Assembly (NCBI GenBank): GCA_003255065.1
Contig: QAOA01001448.1
Span: 638,825 to 702,824 of the forward strand
Source of the DNA: Cercis canadensis
Lineage: Eukaryota; Streptophyta; Magnoliopsida; Fabales; Fabaceae
Length of the DNA: 64,000 bases
Direction: 5' to 3'
The position numbers and the translations under genes are program-made. Below are positions 49,075-61,400 of the stretch, one piece after another. The notes beneath the pieces were generated by a model. It was not told the origin of the DNA, made no database searches, and saw only the letters and a list, made by a program, of their open reading frames with translations. The stretch's first letter is position 1. Every line of letters starts with the position of its first letter.

Positions 49075-50586
49075 ATGCCCGTCTCGTTTTCCTTTCGGCC
49101 GGTACCCTTCTTCAACCCTAAATTGGTGATCGCGTTTCCCAAAACCTTTCTTTCCCTTAAATTGGCCGTGGCCATGTCAGACCAAGCTGATGTTGAACCA
49201 AGAACTTCTTCCCAAATTGCCCCCATAACCTCGCTAAATTACCCGGTGCCACTGTCCCCGCAGCTGCCTCCGGTGTCGAAACAAATAGAGCTTAGCAGGG
49301 CCATGAGTGCTGCTTCAAAGTCTAGTCTCTTTACTCTGTCAAGAGGCAACGTCGTATACGAGGACGAGTGGCTCATCGTTGTTAATAAGCCTCAGGGAGT
49401 TTACTGTGAGAGCGTGCTTTCCTCAGTCCCTTCGGCTCTGGCCCAATCGTCCCAGTCAGATGAACTCACTCAAGGTAGCTCTTTCTCTTTTTCTCCGGCG
49501 ACCAATTCTTGAATGTGGTAACTCGGATGCCCCGGATTGACTCTTCTTTTGGGTTTGAGTAGGCCCGGTTTTGTTTCTGTGCTTAACCTTCTTGAATTTT
49601 AGTTCTATAAATGTAGCCTTTTTAAGAATCAATGTCAAAATTCAAGGAAACATTAAAATGCTGGGACTGATTCTTGTTGCTCATGATTCATGATAAATGT
49701 TTTACCGATAAGCTTAAATAAGTTCTAGCTTCTTAGTAATGTATGTTTTAAGTAACTTAGAATTGCGGCTTAGGCTTTACACTGTGTTTGGAAGTCTAGC
49801 AAAAACTCATTAACAGTTCTATAGATGAACCTATAACATTAAGATTTTTTGGCAACAGAGTTGAGAGTTGAGACATGTTACTTGTTGAATACCGCACTGA
49901 GTTTATGTGTTCTCATTTCAGGATTTGAAGCCAGCCTGCCAGAGCTTCATCTTGCCAATCGACTTGATCGTGACACTAGTGGGGTTATGGTTATAACAAA
50001 GTCCCACAAAGTGGCATCTAAACTTGTCAAGGCATTCACTGATCACAAGGTTAAGAAAACTTATATTGCCCTCTGCATTGGTTCAGCTCCAAAGTGGGAA
50101 AAAATCACCATAAAATCTGGTCATGGTAGGTCTAAGTTCGGTGCCTGGCGAGTGTATGCTGCCTCAGATGTTGGTCGTACATTACCAGGTGGGTCAGTAG
50201 TCAGAGACATGGAAACTTCATTTGAAGTAATATCAATAAATGGGAAAGGGAGGTTCAAGGAGGTGTCTGAATTTAGGAAAGATGAAGGAAACACTATAGT
50301 TGTTGAAGAAAAAGCTGTCAAAGATGTTGCCGTGAAGGATGAGATACTAGTAAGAGCATATCCTCAGAGTGGAAGAACTCATCAGATACGTTTGCACTGC
50401 CAATATCTTGGAATTTCCATAATAGGGGATGTGAAATATGAGGGTGCCTACGAGTGGAAAGGTACAAACTATGATGCTCATGAACTTCATGCAGAGAGCT
50501 TGTCTTTTGAGCATCCAGTTACTGGTGTGGAGATTCTGCTACGTGCACCCTTGCCCTTGTGGGCAAACCAGGCATTGCGGCCCTAG
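49075..50586 (+). CDS. RluA-family RNA pseudouridine synthase (PUS5-like)
   Basis: Converts selected uridines in RNA to pseudouridine. Two exons, 49075-49474 and 49922-50586, give 354 residues. After a polar N terminus comes NVVYEDEWLIVVNKPQGVYC. The catalytic block HLANRLDRDTSGVMV has catalytic Asp149. Then follow KKTYIAL, the long insertion typical of plant members, and YPQSGRTHQIRLHCQYLGI near the end. No S4 domain is present. Of the Arabidopsis enzymes it looks closest to 'RNA pseudouridine synthase 5'. Residues 1-33 are hydrophobic and basic with no acids, so possibly a transit peptide. An in-frame second ATG at 49174 (Met34) could start a cytosolic form. Directly after the TAG, the same frame stays open for 162 codons, described separately. 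Confidence 0.93.
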
Positions 50587-51075
50587 GTTATGAAACAGGC
50601 GTCCATCGCTCCTCTGCGTCCATTCTTTGAGTCTGATGGCTTCAACTGGGGAAGATTATTTGCATTTCAACTTTCAGGGATCCAATCAAGCGAATCTGCT
50701 TGGATTGAGTTTTATTTAAACCTGCAGATTTTTCTTGGTGAACATTATGCATGGCCCCCTATGCCATTGCCAAATCAATCATTAGAACTAATTTCTCATT
50801 CAAGGAGCCATTGTCTCATGCTTGTGTATCGGATAATGCCCTGTCTGAGCCTTGTCACTTTGGCTTGGTGGCTAAGAACTCCACATGTTGATGAAAGACT
50901 CAAGTTACATATTCATGGATCCTTCTCGTCAATATCAAGCCACATCGGTCAAAAAGTCTTTCAATCTTGTTGGGCATCCGCAACTAATTTCACTGGAAAT
51001 CCAATGTTCAGGATTCGAACGCCAAATATTACGTGGGGCCTGAAATTTTCTTTCGGTTGGTTCTTAGGTAAATAG
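50587..51075 (+). other. In-frame open stretch immediately after the pseudouridine synthase stop
   Basis: Following the TAG at 50584-50586 the same frame continues with GTT and then ATG (50590), open to 51075, giving 161 codons. The translation is rich in hydrophobic and aromatic residues with several Cys and has no domain I recognise. The region is expected to be 3' untranslated sequence. It is not called as a gene, but it is longer than one expects by chance in DNA of this composition. Confidence 0.3.
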
Positions 51076-52946
51076 GTCCCAAAAACTATTTCAACATTTG
51101 TTACATTTTTAATATCAAGTCTGATTATACCAGCTCTGTATCTTGAAATTGTGTTATTTATTGTTGACATTAGGTATAGGGCCAAACTTAGGTCCCATTA
51201 TTAATTCACATAAATATTGTTATAATGTTTATTTGTTTTAAATGTATTGCAGGTCCTTATAATTTGGATGAATTTTGAATCAGGTTTTTATAATTTTTTT
51301 TCCTCTTTTGGGGTTTTTATAGTTTGAAATTTTTTTAATTGGGTACTTATTGTTACCTTTTAATTATAACTCCATCAGTTTAATGCTGACATAATAAACA
51401 ACTTGTCTATGTGATAATAAAAGAAATTGACGAGATGCTAAAGTACCACAAAAATTACTATTTCATCAAATTTTAGTTTAAAAAAGTGCATAAAAAAGTT
51501 GATGATATGACAATTTTTATGTTATTTTAGTGTCACGTCAATTTTTTTTATTATCATATATATAGACAAATTATTTTTCATTTCAGCACAAATTAATAGA
51601 GTTATAACCGAGGGTGATCGAAGGTATCTAATTAAAAAAAATTCAAACTATAAAAACCTTAAAAGAGAAAGAAAAAAAAAATTATAGGAGCTTAATTTAA
51701 AATTCATCCAAACTGAACTTGCAATATATTTTAACTTGATTATTTTATCATCACTGGCTTCAATGCCTTACAGGTAAAATTAAGGGGGAAAAGGGCTTTG
51801 AAGATGTCAATATTGCATATTAGATTTGCTATAATTGTCTTAATCCCAATTACCAAAATAAACTTCGACTTTAAGGCTCTAGTACGTGATTAAAATTCTG
51901 TTTTCACAGGTGACATCAGTTTGTCGTACAGGACATCCAGAATGAAGCTTCCACCTTTCAACATTTTGCAGGACGTGGATATAGACCTCAACATATAACT
52001 GTAAGACAAGCGTGACCGCTATCTCCAGCCCAATGACTTCTTCACCCGGACTATTTTTTAACTTCCAAATTTAACAAGCATCTTAGTTCTGGGAAAAAAA
52101 AAAAAAAAAAAAAATCAAAAAGNAAAAAAAAAAAAGTCAAAACGAGTTCAGAAAAGTAATTAATTTTGATTCGTCCCTTGCAATTCAGCCGTTGTTTCTG
52201 CGCACATAAGCTTCCGAGGAAGGTCGTAACTAATAAGTAATAACTTTAAGGGTGGCACACATCTTACTAATGAGTATATATCAGGACAAAAGCATTATTC
52301 TCACGCGGGTCCAATTCAAGCAAGAGTTGTATGGTTTTTAATCCTATAGTTTAACTGATCTTGCTTTTTTTTTAAAAAAATTAAGATATGATATTTTTTC
52401 TCAGTAAATTTTCATTATTTGAATTGAGAAGTTCTCTCAAGTCTCAATCGTATTCATCACTTTACTTTTATTATTGTACTATGTAATATGAAAAAAGAAA
52501 TAGAATTAATGAAACACCTACGGCATTAGACAGCTGGTAAGTTGTAAGATAATATATTTTTCACATGAAGCAAGTCTATGATAATTCAACTTAATTTTTT
52601 TTTTTTTTTACAACACTTTGAATTGACACTTCTAGAAATTGAAGTTTATACACATTTATGATCAATAACAGTGAAGGCGATTTATTTGTACCCACCCCCA
52701 TATATATTAGAAAGGACGTGAAATTTCTTGAAACACATAGCCCATTGAAAAATAATAGAGCTGAGTTGACAAATCTCCTACCTATTGATCAAAACCGCCA
52801 GTTTTCTAAATTCAGTGCGGGGAAAATCTATGGAGTCCAAAACCGTCATTCAAAACAACCAGTTTTATGATTCTAATGACCATGCAGCTCCTCGATATTT
52901 CCAGCTTCTAGATGAGCACTTTCTGGATTTGCCCAAACCCTGCACT
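51076..52946. other. Region between the pseudouridine synthase and H+-pyrophosphatase genes
   Basis: This holds the inverted-repeat element 51249-51722, an A-rich tract with an N at 52123, and the upstream promoter of the pyrophosphatase gene. Open frames at 52658-52997 overlap the TATA box and end before the start codon of that gene, so they are not genes. Confidence 0.55.
51249..51722. mobile_element. Inverted-repeat DNA element of about 0.47 kb
   Basis: The left end (from GCAGGTCCTTATAATTTGG) and the reverse complement of the right end (GCAAGTTCAGTTTGG, then GATGAATTTT) match imperfectly for about 125 bp. Shared inner phrases are TTTTTATAGTTTGAA and GGTTATAACTC/AATTATAACTC. The 8-mers just outside are AATGTATT and AATATATT, a target duplication with one change. 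No coding sequence is present. It is probably a MITE; the superfamily is not decided by these data. Confidence 0.65.
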
Positions 52947-52953
52947 TATAAAA
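52947..52953 (+). promoter_or_regulatory. TATA box of the H+-pyrophosphatase gene
   Basis: TATAAAA lies 78 bp upstream of the start codon at 53025, which would give a leader of about 45 nt. Spacing and motif both fit a plant core promoter. Confidence 0.6.
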
Positions 52954-53024
52954 GCTCATTATTGAATTCTGCCATATTAGCTCTGGAGGTTCACTAAAAT
53001 CATTCTCAACGTGGATATTTGGAA

Positions 53025-56000
53025 ATGGGTGTCTTGAGCGAGGGCCTTACACAGGTTCTGATACCTGTGGCTGCCTTAATTGGAATTGGTTTTGCTTTGC
53101 TTCAATGGCTTTTGGTCTCAAAGGTCAAGGTCTCAGCTGCTCATCACTCTTATGCAGCAGAGGACGGGTATAAAAAGAGCTTAATTGGAGATTCAGATAT
53201 GGAGAATGGTGTTCATAGCCTTGAGGTTACTATCAAGTGTGCTGAAATCCAGAATGCCATTTCTGTTGGTGAGCTCTTTGTCTCCCTCTCTTCTTTGGTT
53301 AGAGTTGTATGAAGTTTATATTATCATCGAAATAAAACTTGATTTGTTTGCAGGAGCTACTTCGTTTCTGTTTACTGAGTATAGGTACCTGACCATCTTC
53401 ATGGGAGTATTTGGTACTATCATTTTCCTCTTCCTGGGTTCTGTGAAGGGCTTTAGTACCAAAAGTGAACCATGCACATACAACACAGGGAATCTTTGTA
53501 AACCAGCACTTGCTAATGCTGTCTTCAGCACTATTGCTTTCTTGCTCGGTGCTCTTACTTCTGTCCTTTCTGGCTTTCTTGGGATGAAGATTGCAACCTA
53601 TGCCAATGCTAGAACAACTCTTGAAGCAAGAAAGGGTATAGGGAAGGCTTTTGTTACAGCTTTTCGCTCTGGTGCAGTGATGGGTTTCCTTCTTGCTGCA
53701 AATGGCCTCTTGGTGCTGTACATCTCTATCAATTTATTTAAATTGTATTATGGGGATGACTGGGAAGGACTTTATGAGTCTATCACTGGTTATGGACTTG
53801 GAGGGTCATCAATGGCACTCTTTGGAAGAGTTGGGGGAGGCATATACACAAAAGCAGCTGATGTTGGCGCTGACCTAGTAGGAAAAGTTGAACGCAATAT
53901 CCCTGAAGATGATCCACGAAACCCAGCTGTAATTTCTCATATTCCTTTTTCAATCTGTTTTGCTGCTTGCAGCTACCAAAAGTTCTCAATGATCATCATT
54001 CATTATGTAGGAGAAGTTTTGGAACTAAATCATTTCAATTTCCAAGCATGCATTTTCCCCTCTCTTTGTATCTGTTCTTGAATTTCCCTGTTTCTATTTA
54101 CTTAATATTGTGAAAATTTTCAGGTTATTGCAGATAATGTAGGCGATAATGTAGGAGATATTGCTGGCATGGGTTCGGACTTATTTGGGTCTTATGCAGA
54201 ATCATCCTGTGCAGCACTATTTGTCGCATCAATGTCATCCTTTGGAATAAGTCATGACTACACAGCTATGTCATATCCTCTGATCATAAGTTCAATGGGA
54301 ATTGTGGTTTGCTTGATCACAACGCTTTTTGCAACTGATCTATTTGAAGTTAAGAATGTGAGTGAAATAGAACCGTCCTTGAAACGGCAACTTCTAATAT
54401 CAACTGTCTTAATGACGGCTGGTATAGCTGTGGTGAGCTTCTTTGCTTTGCCATCGGAATTTACTATCTATGACTTCGGGACCAGCAAGGTTGTCAAGAA
54501 CTGGTATGCTTAACTAACAACACATTTTCGCCAGCATGACTTGTTTGCTCTGTCGTAGGGTTTTATTGCTAATTATATTAATTACATGACTACTGCAGGC
54601 ACCTTTTCTTCTGTGTCGCCATTGGCTTATGGGCTGGACTTGTTATTGGGTACATCACTGAATATTACACTAGCAATGCTTACAGGCAAGTAGCCTTTTC
54701 ATGATTAAAATTATACAGCTATAGATAGTCTCTTGCTTAACGGGAAAAAGATCCCCAAAATTTGACACTGTAAATTTTTTCTGCAAAGGCTCCAAACCGC
54801 AGGAATTTTAGATCTTTTAAGTTACACGATTATGGGGTAGATAATTTTCTATCTTGTTTTTTTATCTCTTTAATTTTGAAATAGTTCACCATTAACCATC
54901 TAAATTGACAGTGCAAATTGTTTTATAACTGAACCTGTGAGTTTTTAGATAGCACTCACGCTGGCGCAGGACATTTCGTTGACAAAAATTCCTCTGTTTA
55001 TAATATGTTTTAGCCATCATTTAATTCTCCGATGCTAACTATCCTTTTTATATTTTTGCAGTCCAGTGCAGGACGTGGCAGATTCCTGCAGGACTGGAGC
55101 TGCAACAAATGTGATTTTTGGGTTGGCTCTGGGATATAAATCCGTCATCATACCCATATTTGCTATTGCCGTTGCTATTTATGTTAGCTTCAGCTTGGCT
55201 GCCATGTATGGGATTGCTGTGGCAGCTCTGGGAATGCTCAGTACAATTGCCACTGGTCTTGCTATTGATGCTTACGGCCCCATAAGTGATAATGCAGGAG
55301 GTATTGCCGAAATGGCTGGAATGAGCCATGAGGTACGTGAAAGAACCGATGCTTTGGATGCTGCAGGAAACACAACTGCCGCTATTGGCAAGGTCGCATT
55401 TCCTGAACTTTAGTATTTCATTAAACAGCTACCCCAGAAGTTATTTAACTCTAAAACTGCCTTAATTGAATATCACATACTCATTTGCTTGAAAATGCTA
55501 CTATGCTGTGCCTTTTCTGCAGGGTTTTGCTATTGGATCTGCTGCACTCGTGTCTCTTGCACTGTTTGGTGCGTATGTGAGCAGAGCAGGCATCAAAACT
55601 GTGGACGTGCTGACCCCAAAAGTTTTTATTGGTCTGATTGTGGGAGCAATGCTTCCTTACTGGTTTTCAGCCATGACAATGAAGAGTGTAGGGAGTGCAG
55701 CCCTTAAAATGGTTGAAGAAGTGCGCCGGCAGTTCAATTCTATTCCAGGACTTATGGAAGGAAGAGCAAAACCAGACTACGCAAATTGTGTTAAGATTTC
55801 TACAGATGCTTCACTGAAGGAGATGATCCCACCCGGTGCTTTGGTTTTGCTCAGCCCACTTGTTGCCGGAACCTTCTTTGGAGTAGAAACTCTTGCTGGG
55901 GTTCTTGCTGGCTCTCTTGTTTCTGGTGTGCAGGTACACTATGTTACTTTTTACCCATACTTTTCTCTTCTAGTTTTTGCTCTATCCTAATTTAGTGAAC

Positions 56001-56441
56001 GTAATTGTACTTAAATTTGGTATAATTAATATTTTGTTTCATCACAGATTGCAATATCAGCTTCAAACACTGGTGGGGCGTGGGATAACGCAAAGAAATA
56101 TATAGAGGTAGTAAAGAAAATCATGTTATTTGTTTTACTTTTGGCTTGGGAGTGCTTCACAGCCTTTGCACTTGCTATCATTATGTCTTCGTGTTCTTTG
56201 GAATTGAATTATTACATTGTTTTGTTGCCCATAGGCTGGTGCTTCCGAGCATGCTGTATCACTGGGTCCAAAGGGTTCAGACTCGCACAAGGCAGCTGTG
56301 ATAGGAGACACTGTTGGAGACCCTCTCAAGGACACTTCTGGTCCCTCACTCAACATCTTGATCAAGTTGATGGCAGTTGAATCACTAGTATTTGCTCCAT
56401 TCTTTGCAACTCATGGAGGCCTAATCTTCAAACTACTCTGA
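53025..56441 (+). CDS. AVP1: Vacuolar H+-translocating inorganic pyrophosphatase, type I (K+-dependent)
   Basis: Pumps protons into the vacuole using pyrophosphate. Eight exons: 53025-53268, 53354-53928, 54124-54503, 54599-54685, 55062-55392, 55523-55933, 56048-56107 and 56235-56441. They give 764 residues, near the usual 760-770. The start is the ATG at 53025. Substrate-site motifs are intact: DVGADLVGK (251-259), the [11 protein letters not shown] block (275-285) and [11 protein letters not shown] in exon 5. [10 protein letters not shown] has Ala at position 535, the residue type of K+-dependent enzymes; K+-independent type II has Lys there. The C terminus ends [13 protein letters not shown]. 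Many hydrophobic segments match the 16-helix fold. Near-identity to Arabidopsis AVP1 across conserved blocks makes it a type I pump. Intron 4 has a GC donor (AG|GCAAGT at 54686). Confidence 0.97.
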
Positions 56442-58139
56442 TTTGGAGCTGTTCGTGCAATTAACTAAACCTAGTGAATATACGTTCGGTGGCATTTAAT
56501 GGAGCTGTGAGAATGATGGTGCTTTCTTTCTTTCTGAAATTGTAGCGTTTTGACCAGTTTTACCTTGAATAATCGGCATTGTGAATATATAATGCATCAA
56601 AATCTTGTTCATCATCAAATCCTATAATAGTGTAATTGGTTTGGTTTCTTTTCTGATTTTGATCTTTCCCCTGACAATGCATCAAGAGGGCCTTGAATAT
56701 TGATGTTATATACGGAACACGAGAAATACCATATGGCTGCAGGGAGGTTTTGATGGATATGGCGTGGATGAACCCCACTATGAATATTATTGGTGAGAGT
56801 TGAGACTAAACTTGTCAAACATATTCCCAACCACTCATCAATTACCATCTGCAGTGATCATTTCCAACGAAGAGTTCTAACCAAAGGCCTTGTTGTCTTT
56901 TGCGGGAGTGGGATGGAACTGTTAATAATGATAATAACAGGTGTTCATGGGTGAATTTGTGGGGAGTAGGAGGATGAAACAAATATAAAACTCTCTTAAC
57001 TTATTAATCACGTAGACATGGCAGAAACTCTACTGATAGTTTAATGAGCGGATCGAGTGGCTTGCAATCTAAGCGTCCAAAGCACAGGTAAAGCAAATTA
57101 ATAAAATGAATGCCGGGCCGGCACCACTTTTGCAACTTAAATACCATTTTAGCCTCCTATCTTGTTTCATATGCAATTGAAGTTTAGTGGCAGTGTCCCT
57201 TTTTCTTTTCCCAGTTTATATTTTGGGTGAATTGTCATTTGCATGGGAGTTAGTGGCTGCCATTATTAGGATTCAAATATGATCCACCAATTCTACGGAT
57301 TCCTAAAACTTATTTATTTATTTTTTTTACTCTTTTTGGGTTTTTTCTCATATTTTAGTTAAACTTTTCGAAAATTTAGATGGACTCCATTGAGATTTTT
57401 GCTATTTTGATCTGAGCCAAGGGCTCAAGGTTGATTTTCCTACTGGATTCTTCTAATGTTTGAAAGGGTCAAAAGCCCTCATAAATTTTTTTTTGTTTTA
57501 AAAAAAAACGGCTTGAAAGCCATCGATACCAATTTACTGGACATCTTTTATTATTTTTTTAAGTGAATTTACTGTACCTCAGTTTTGTTTTTTTTTTTTT
57601 AACGTGACTAATAGTTAAACTATAAAAACGTTGATGCATTTGAGTAGAAGAAGTAGTAAAGGGATATTTCTTTAAAAGCATAGGAATTGCATTAAAATAT
57701 CATAGAAACTGTCCAATCTTTAAGTGATTTCTAGATATTAAAAAGTTTCACAATCAACGAAGGAAAGTAATGACTCACGGCATCCATGGCAATTTGTCAA
57801 GGACTCAAGACCAACCATGGGTTTAGAAACAAGGCCAAACAAAAAAAAAAAAAAAATTGAAAATATTTTTATTTGATAATTAGCAAAAACAAAAGTTTTT
57901 TGATCATTTTGTTAAGCAAAAGAGATACAACTGGAAGATACCAAATTTTCATGAAAAAATAGGCCTTTTTCCCCCTTCATCTGGCTTGTACAAAATTCTA
58001 ATCCTGAAGCCTCACTTATGTCCATAACCCGTTACTGTCTTTATGGGCGTTTAGAGCCTATGATGCACAAAACATTTGCACCAACACCAAACAGCAAAGT
58101 GGCTTTAAGTTTAGACCAGCATCAACATGCCTCGTGTCA
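56442..58139. other. Region between the H+-pyrophosphatase and calreticulin genes
   Basis: It begins with the pyrophosphatase 3' untranslated region. The middle is AT-rich with several T- or A-runs (about 57588-57600 and 57841-57856). Open frames seen on both strands show no domain. The right end grades into the calreticulin promoter. Confidence 0.6.
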
Positions 58140-58323
58140 ACGTCATCCAAAGCAATCCCCAAGGACCCCAACTGCCCGCACTTCTAAAAACACTTGAGGT
58201 TAGTATAGTAAATACGTCATCATTTTTGCCCACGTGTCCCATCCAATTGCAAACAGTACTGTTCTCACATTTGCCAATAACAGTTCGCCACATCACACCA
58301 ATGACATGCTTTGGACACGTGGC
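58140..58323 (+). promoter_or_regulatory. Cluster of ER-stress and bZIP-type elements upstream of calreticulin
   Basis: Within 184 bp lie ACGTCATC twice (58140-58147 and 58214-58221), which matches the core of the plant unfolded-protein element. CACGTG occurs twice (58231-58236 and 58316-58321, the latter as ACACGTGGC). CCAAT-N9-CCACA (58274-58292) is one base from the ERSE-I consensus CCAAT-N9-CCACG. Calreticulin genes are induced by ER stress through such sites, so the cluster is functionally sensible. Activity is inferred. Confidence 0.55.
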
Positions 58324-58423
58324 AATGAATCATTAGCTCCGATCGCCACCTTGCATCCACCTCAGTCTCAGCCTCGCCAATTCCGATTTTGCCCACCGTA
58401 ACAACCAAATAAGAGGAGCCCCC

Positions 58424-58430
58424 TATATAA
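58424..58430 (+). promoter_or_regulatory. TATA box of calreticulin
   Basis: TATATAA lies 68 bp before the start codon at 58492, giving a predicted leader of about 35 nt. Confidence 0.6.
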
Positions 58431-58491
58431 TGTCGCGAGCTCACTCCAACTGGGTGTCTCGCTCAGTTTCTCTCTTGATAGCTAATCAGCC

Positions 58492-61400
58492 ATGGCGTTT
58501 GGGGTGCGACACCCTAATTTTCTGTTTCTCACTCTTCTTTCTCTATTGGCGGTCGCATCCGCGAAGGTGTTCTTCGAGGACCGTTTCGATGGTATTGATT
58601 GTACTTTCTTCTTCATTTTTTCCAAGTAGATCGTGATATAGAATTTGATCTTTTCTGCAATTTTCCGCTGATAAGGGGTTTTGCGTTTTCTTGTGCGCAT
58701 TGCTAGGTTTTGAATTTAATATATTTTGTAAAGGATCAAGGCTTTTGTGTGTTTCCGCCGCGATCTGTATTATACTTAACTACACGTTTAAGCCTCTGTG
58801 GAAATGTGATGGTTTGGAGTAGATCTGTGAACATGTACAATGTTTTGACTTATTTCTACTGTGCAATTGTCAACTAGCGGTTTGAATCATTATTATGCGA
58901 TGCGATTTTGATAAGAGATTCTTTTGGTTGTGGAAGATGCTTTTAAACTTTTATTCAAGTATTAGCTCCAATGTTCCCCTCCGCTCAAGAAAAAAGGACA
59001 GCTGGGGAGGGCGTTGGAGGCTAGATTTAATTTTAGCCCTCTTTTTAATTACACTCACTTTGAATCATTGAGTAGTTAGTATTTGGAATCAGTTGTAGAT
59101 AATCAACAGCTGCTATTTTTAATTACTGAAGCTGTAATGCATATTCTCTCCAAAGAACGTTTATCACTTTGAAGTGTGAATTATTACATTATATGGTGTA
59201 AAACATAGGTGTGTAGAATAAATATATTAGTTGCTTTCAGAAATTAGGGACTACTACATCTTAAACCTGATGCTAGCGGGATTTTGTAAGACTTAAAACA
59301 GTTATTTTCATGATTTTAACTGTCTTTTGTTCTGTGGATGAGCATTTTCGTTTTTCTAACTTTTATATGGTCTATTTTGTATGTACCATTGGTGAATGCC
59401 AAAGATGGATGGGAAAATCGGTGGGTTAAATCTGATTGGAAGAAAGATGAGAACATGGCTGGGGAGTGGAACTACACCTCTGGTAAATGGCATGGAGACC
59501 CTAATGACAAAGGTAAACAAAATTATCTTTGTAGAATGATAATGCAACATTTGATAGGGTTAACATTTTCTATTAGATTAATATCTGATTTGAAGGCTAA
59601 TGAGTTGCTTGGCTTGAATCTTTAATGTCTTCACAGGGATACAAACAAGTGAAGACTATAGATTCTATGCTATCTCAGCTGAATACCCTGAATTTAGCAA
59701 CAAGGATAAGACACTGGTCTTCCAATTTTCTGTTAAGCATGAACAGAAGCTTGACTGTGGTGGTGGTTACATGAAGTTACTTAGCGGTGAAGTTGATCAG
59801 AAGAAATTTGGTGGGGATGCTCCTTACAGGTAATCGATAGATCTCCTTTTGTAACATAACCTCTCCTGATTTACTGTGGACTTCGTTTTTATTTTAACAC
59901 AGCTGATTTGGTGGACGATTATTGTTCTGTCGCAGTATCATGTTTGGCCCAGATATCTGTGGATACAGCACCAAGAAAGTGCATGCTATTCTAACCTACA
60001 ATGGGACCAACCACTTGATAAAGAAGGACGTTCCTTGTGAGACCGACCAACTAACTCATGTGTATACTTTTATTCTCCGCCCAGATGCAACCTACAGCAT
60101 CCTTATTGATAACGACGAGAAGCAAACTGGTAGTCTCTATTCTGATTGGGATCTCCTCCCTCCTAAGAAAATAAAGGACCCCGAAGCCAAAAAAGTAAAT
60201 TCTTTTACATAAACTTGTTTACTGTTCAACTTTTTCAAATTCGGGTTGGTTTTGGATATTTATTATTTCCGATCTTAATATACTCACAGCCTGAAGATTG
60301 GGATGATAAAGAGTACATTCCTGATCCAGAGGATAAGAAGCCCGAGGTAATGCTTATCTTAAAAACCTCTCATGTTGTATGAAGTTTTGCTAGTTTACTG
60401 TCTACTGACATTGTGTTTATGTAGGGGTATGATGATATCCCAAAAGAGATCCCTGATGCTGATGCCAAAAAGGTATTCACCGCCTTATTGTCTCAGACTG
60501 TTGTATGTCATGCCTTATAATGTAGATACTGATGAGATGGTATGTTGATTTAGCCTGAAGATTGGGATGATGAGGAAGACGGTGAGTGGACGCCACCAAC
60601 CATTGCCAACCCTGAGTACAAGGGCCCATGGACGCCAAAGGTTTGTGGAAGATTTTAATCTGTGATATGCATTGGAAATTGGGGTCTTGTTTTGTTTTCT
60701 AACTTCGTCTACTATACCGCTGCAGAAAATTAAGAATCTCAACTACAAAGGAAAGTGGAAGGCACCATTGATTGACAACCCAGGTTTACTTTTGTCTTCA
60801 TTTTACACTGTTCCAGTAATTATATCAACTATTTTTAGTCATAAGATATATAGCAAATTAAGATGTTGGTCAGTTGTGGAATTCAAAGTAACTGTTGGTA
60901 ACATGTGGAAGTTATAATTTTTTCAGATTTCAAGGACGACCCTGATCTCTATGTTTTCCCCAATTTGAAGTACGTGGGCATTGAATTGTGGCAGGTAATT
61001 TATTTTCACTTTGCTCGTTCAGTTTGATACTTTTGAAGTCAAGCTCTGACAAGCAGGCTGCTTTATTTTCTAGGTGAAATCTGGCACCTTGTTTGACAAT
61101 GTCTTGATTACTGACGATCCGGAATATGCTAAGCAATTGGCTGAAGAAACATGGGGCAAACAAAAGGATGTAAGTTGTTTTTTCTCACTTAATCAATTGA
61201 TCTGAGTTGATAATCTTTATTGAATGTTTACCTCAACCAAAATGCATTTTTGCAGGTTGAGAAGACAGCATTTGAAGAGGCTGAGAAGAATAGGGAAGAG
61301 GAGGTACTGTCTTGTCCATAACCTGTTTCATCTCTTCGATTTCCTATATAAGGAAATACTCTTGTGGAAGTTTGACATTCTATTATGAAATTGGTCTTTT

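Noticed and set aside
52658-52997. Two short frames before the H+-pyrophosphatase
   Set aside because: They overlap the TATA box and stop before the real start codon; no similarity to the pump N terminus.
53019-53024. Upstream TTG start for the H+-pyrophosphatase
   Set aside because: The first ATG in frame is at 53025, matching the short N terminus of the family and the TATA spacing.
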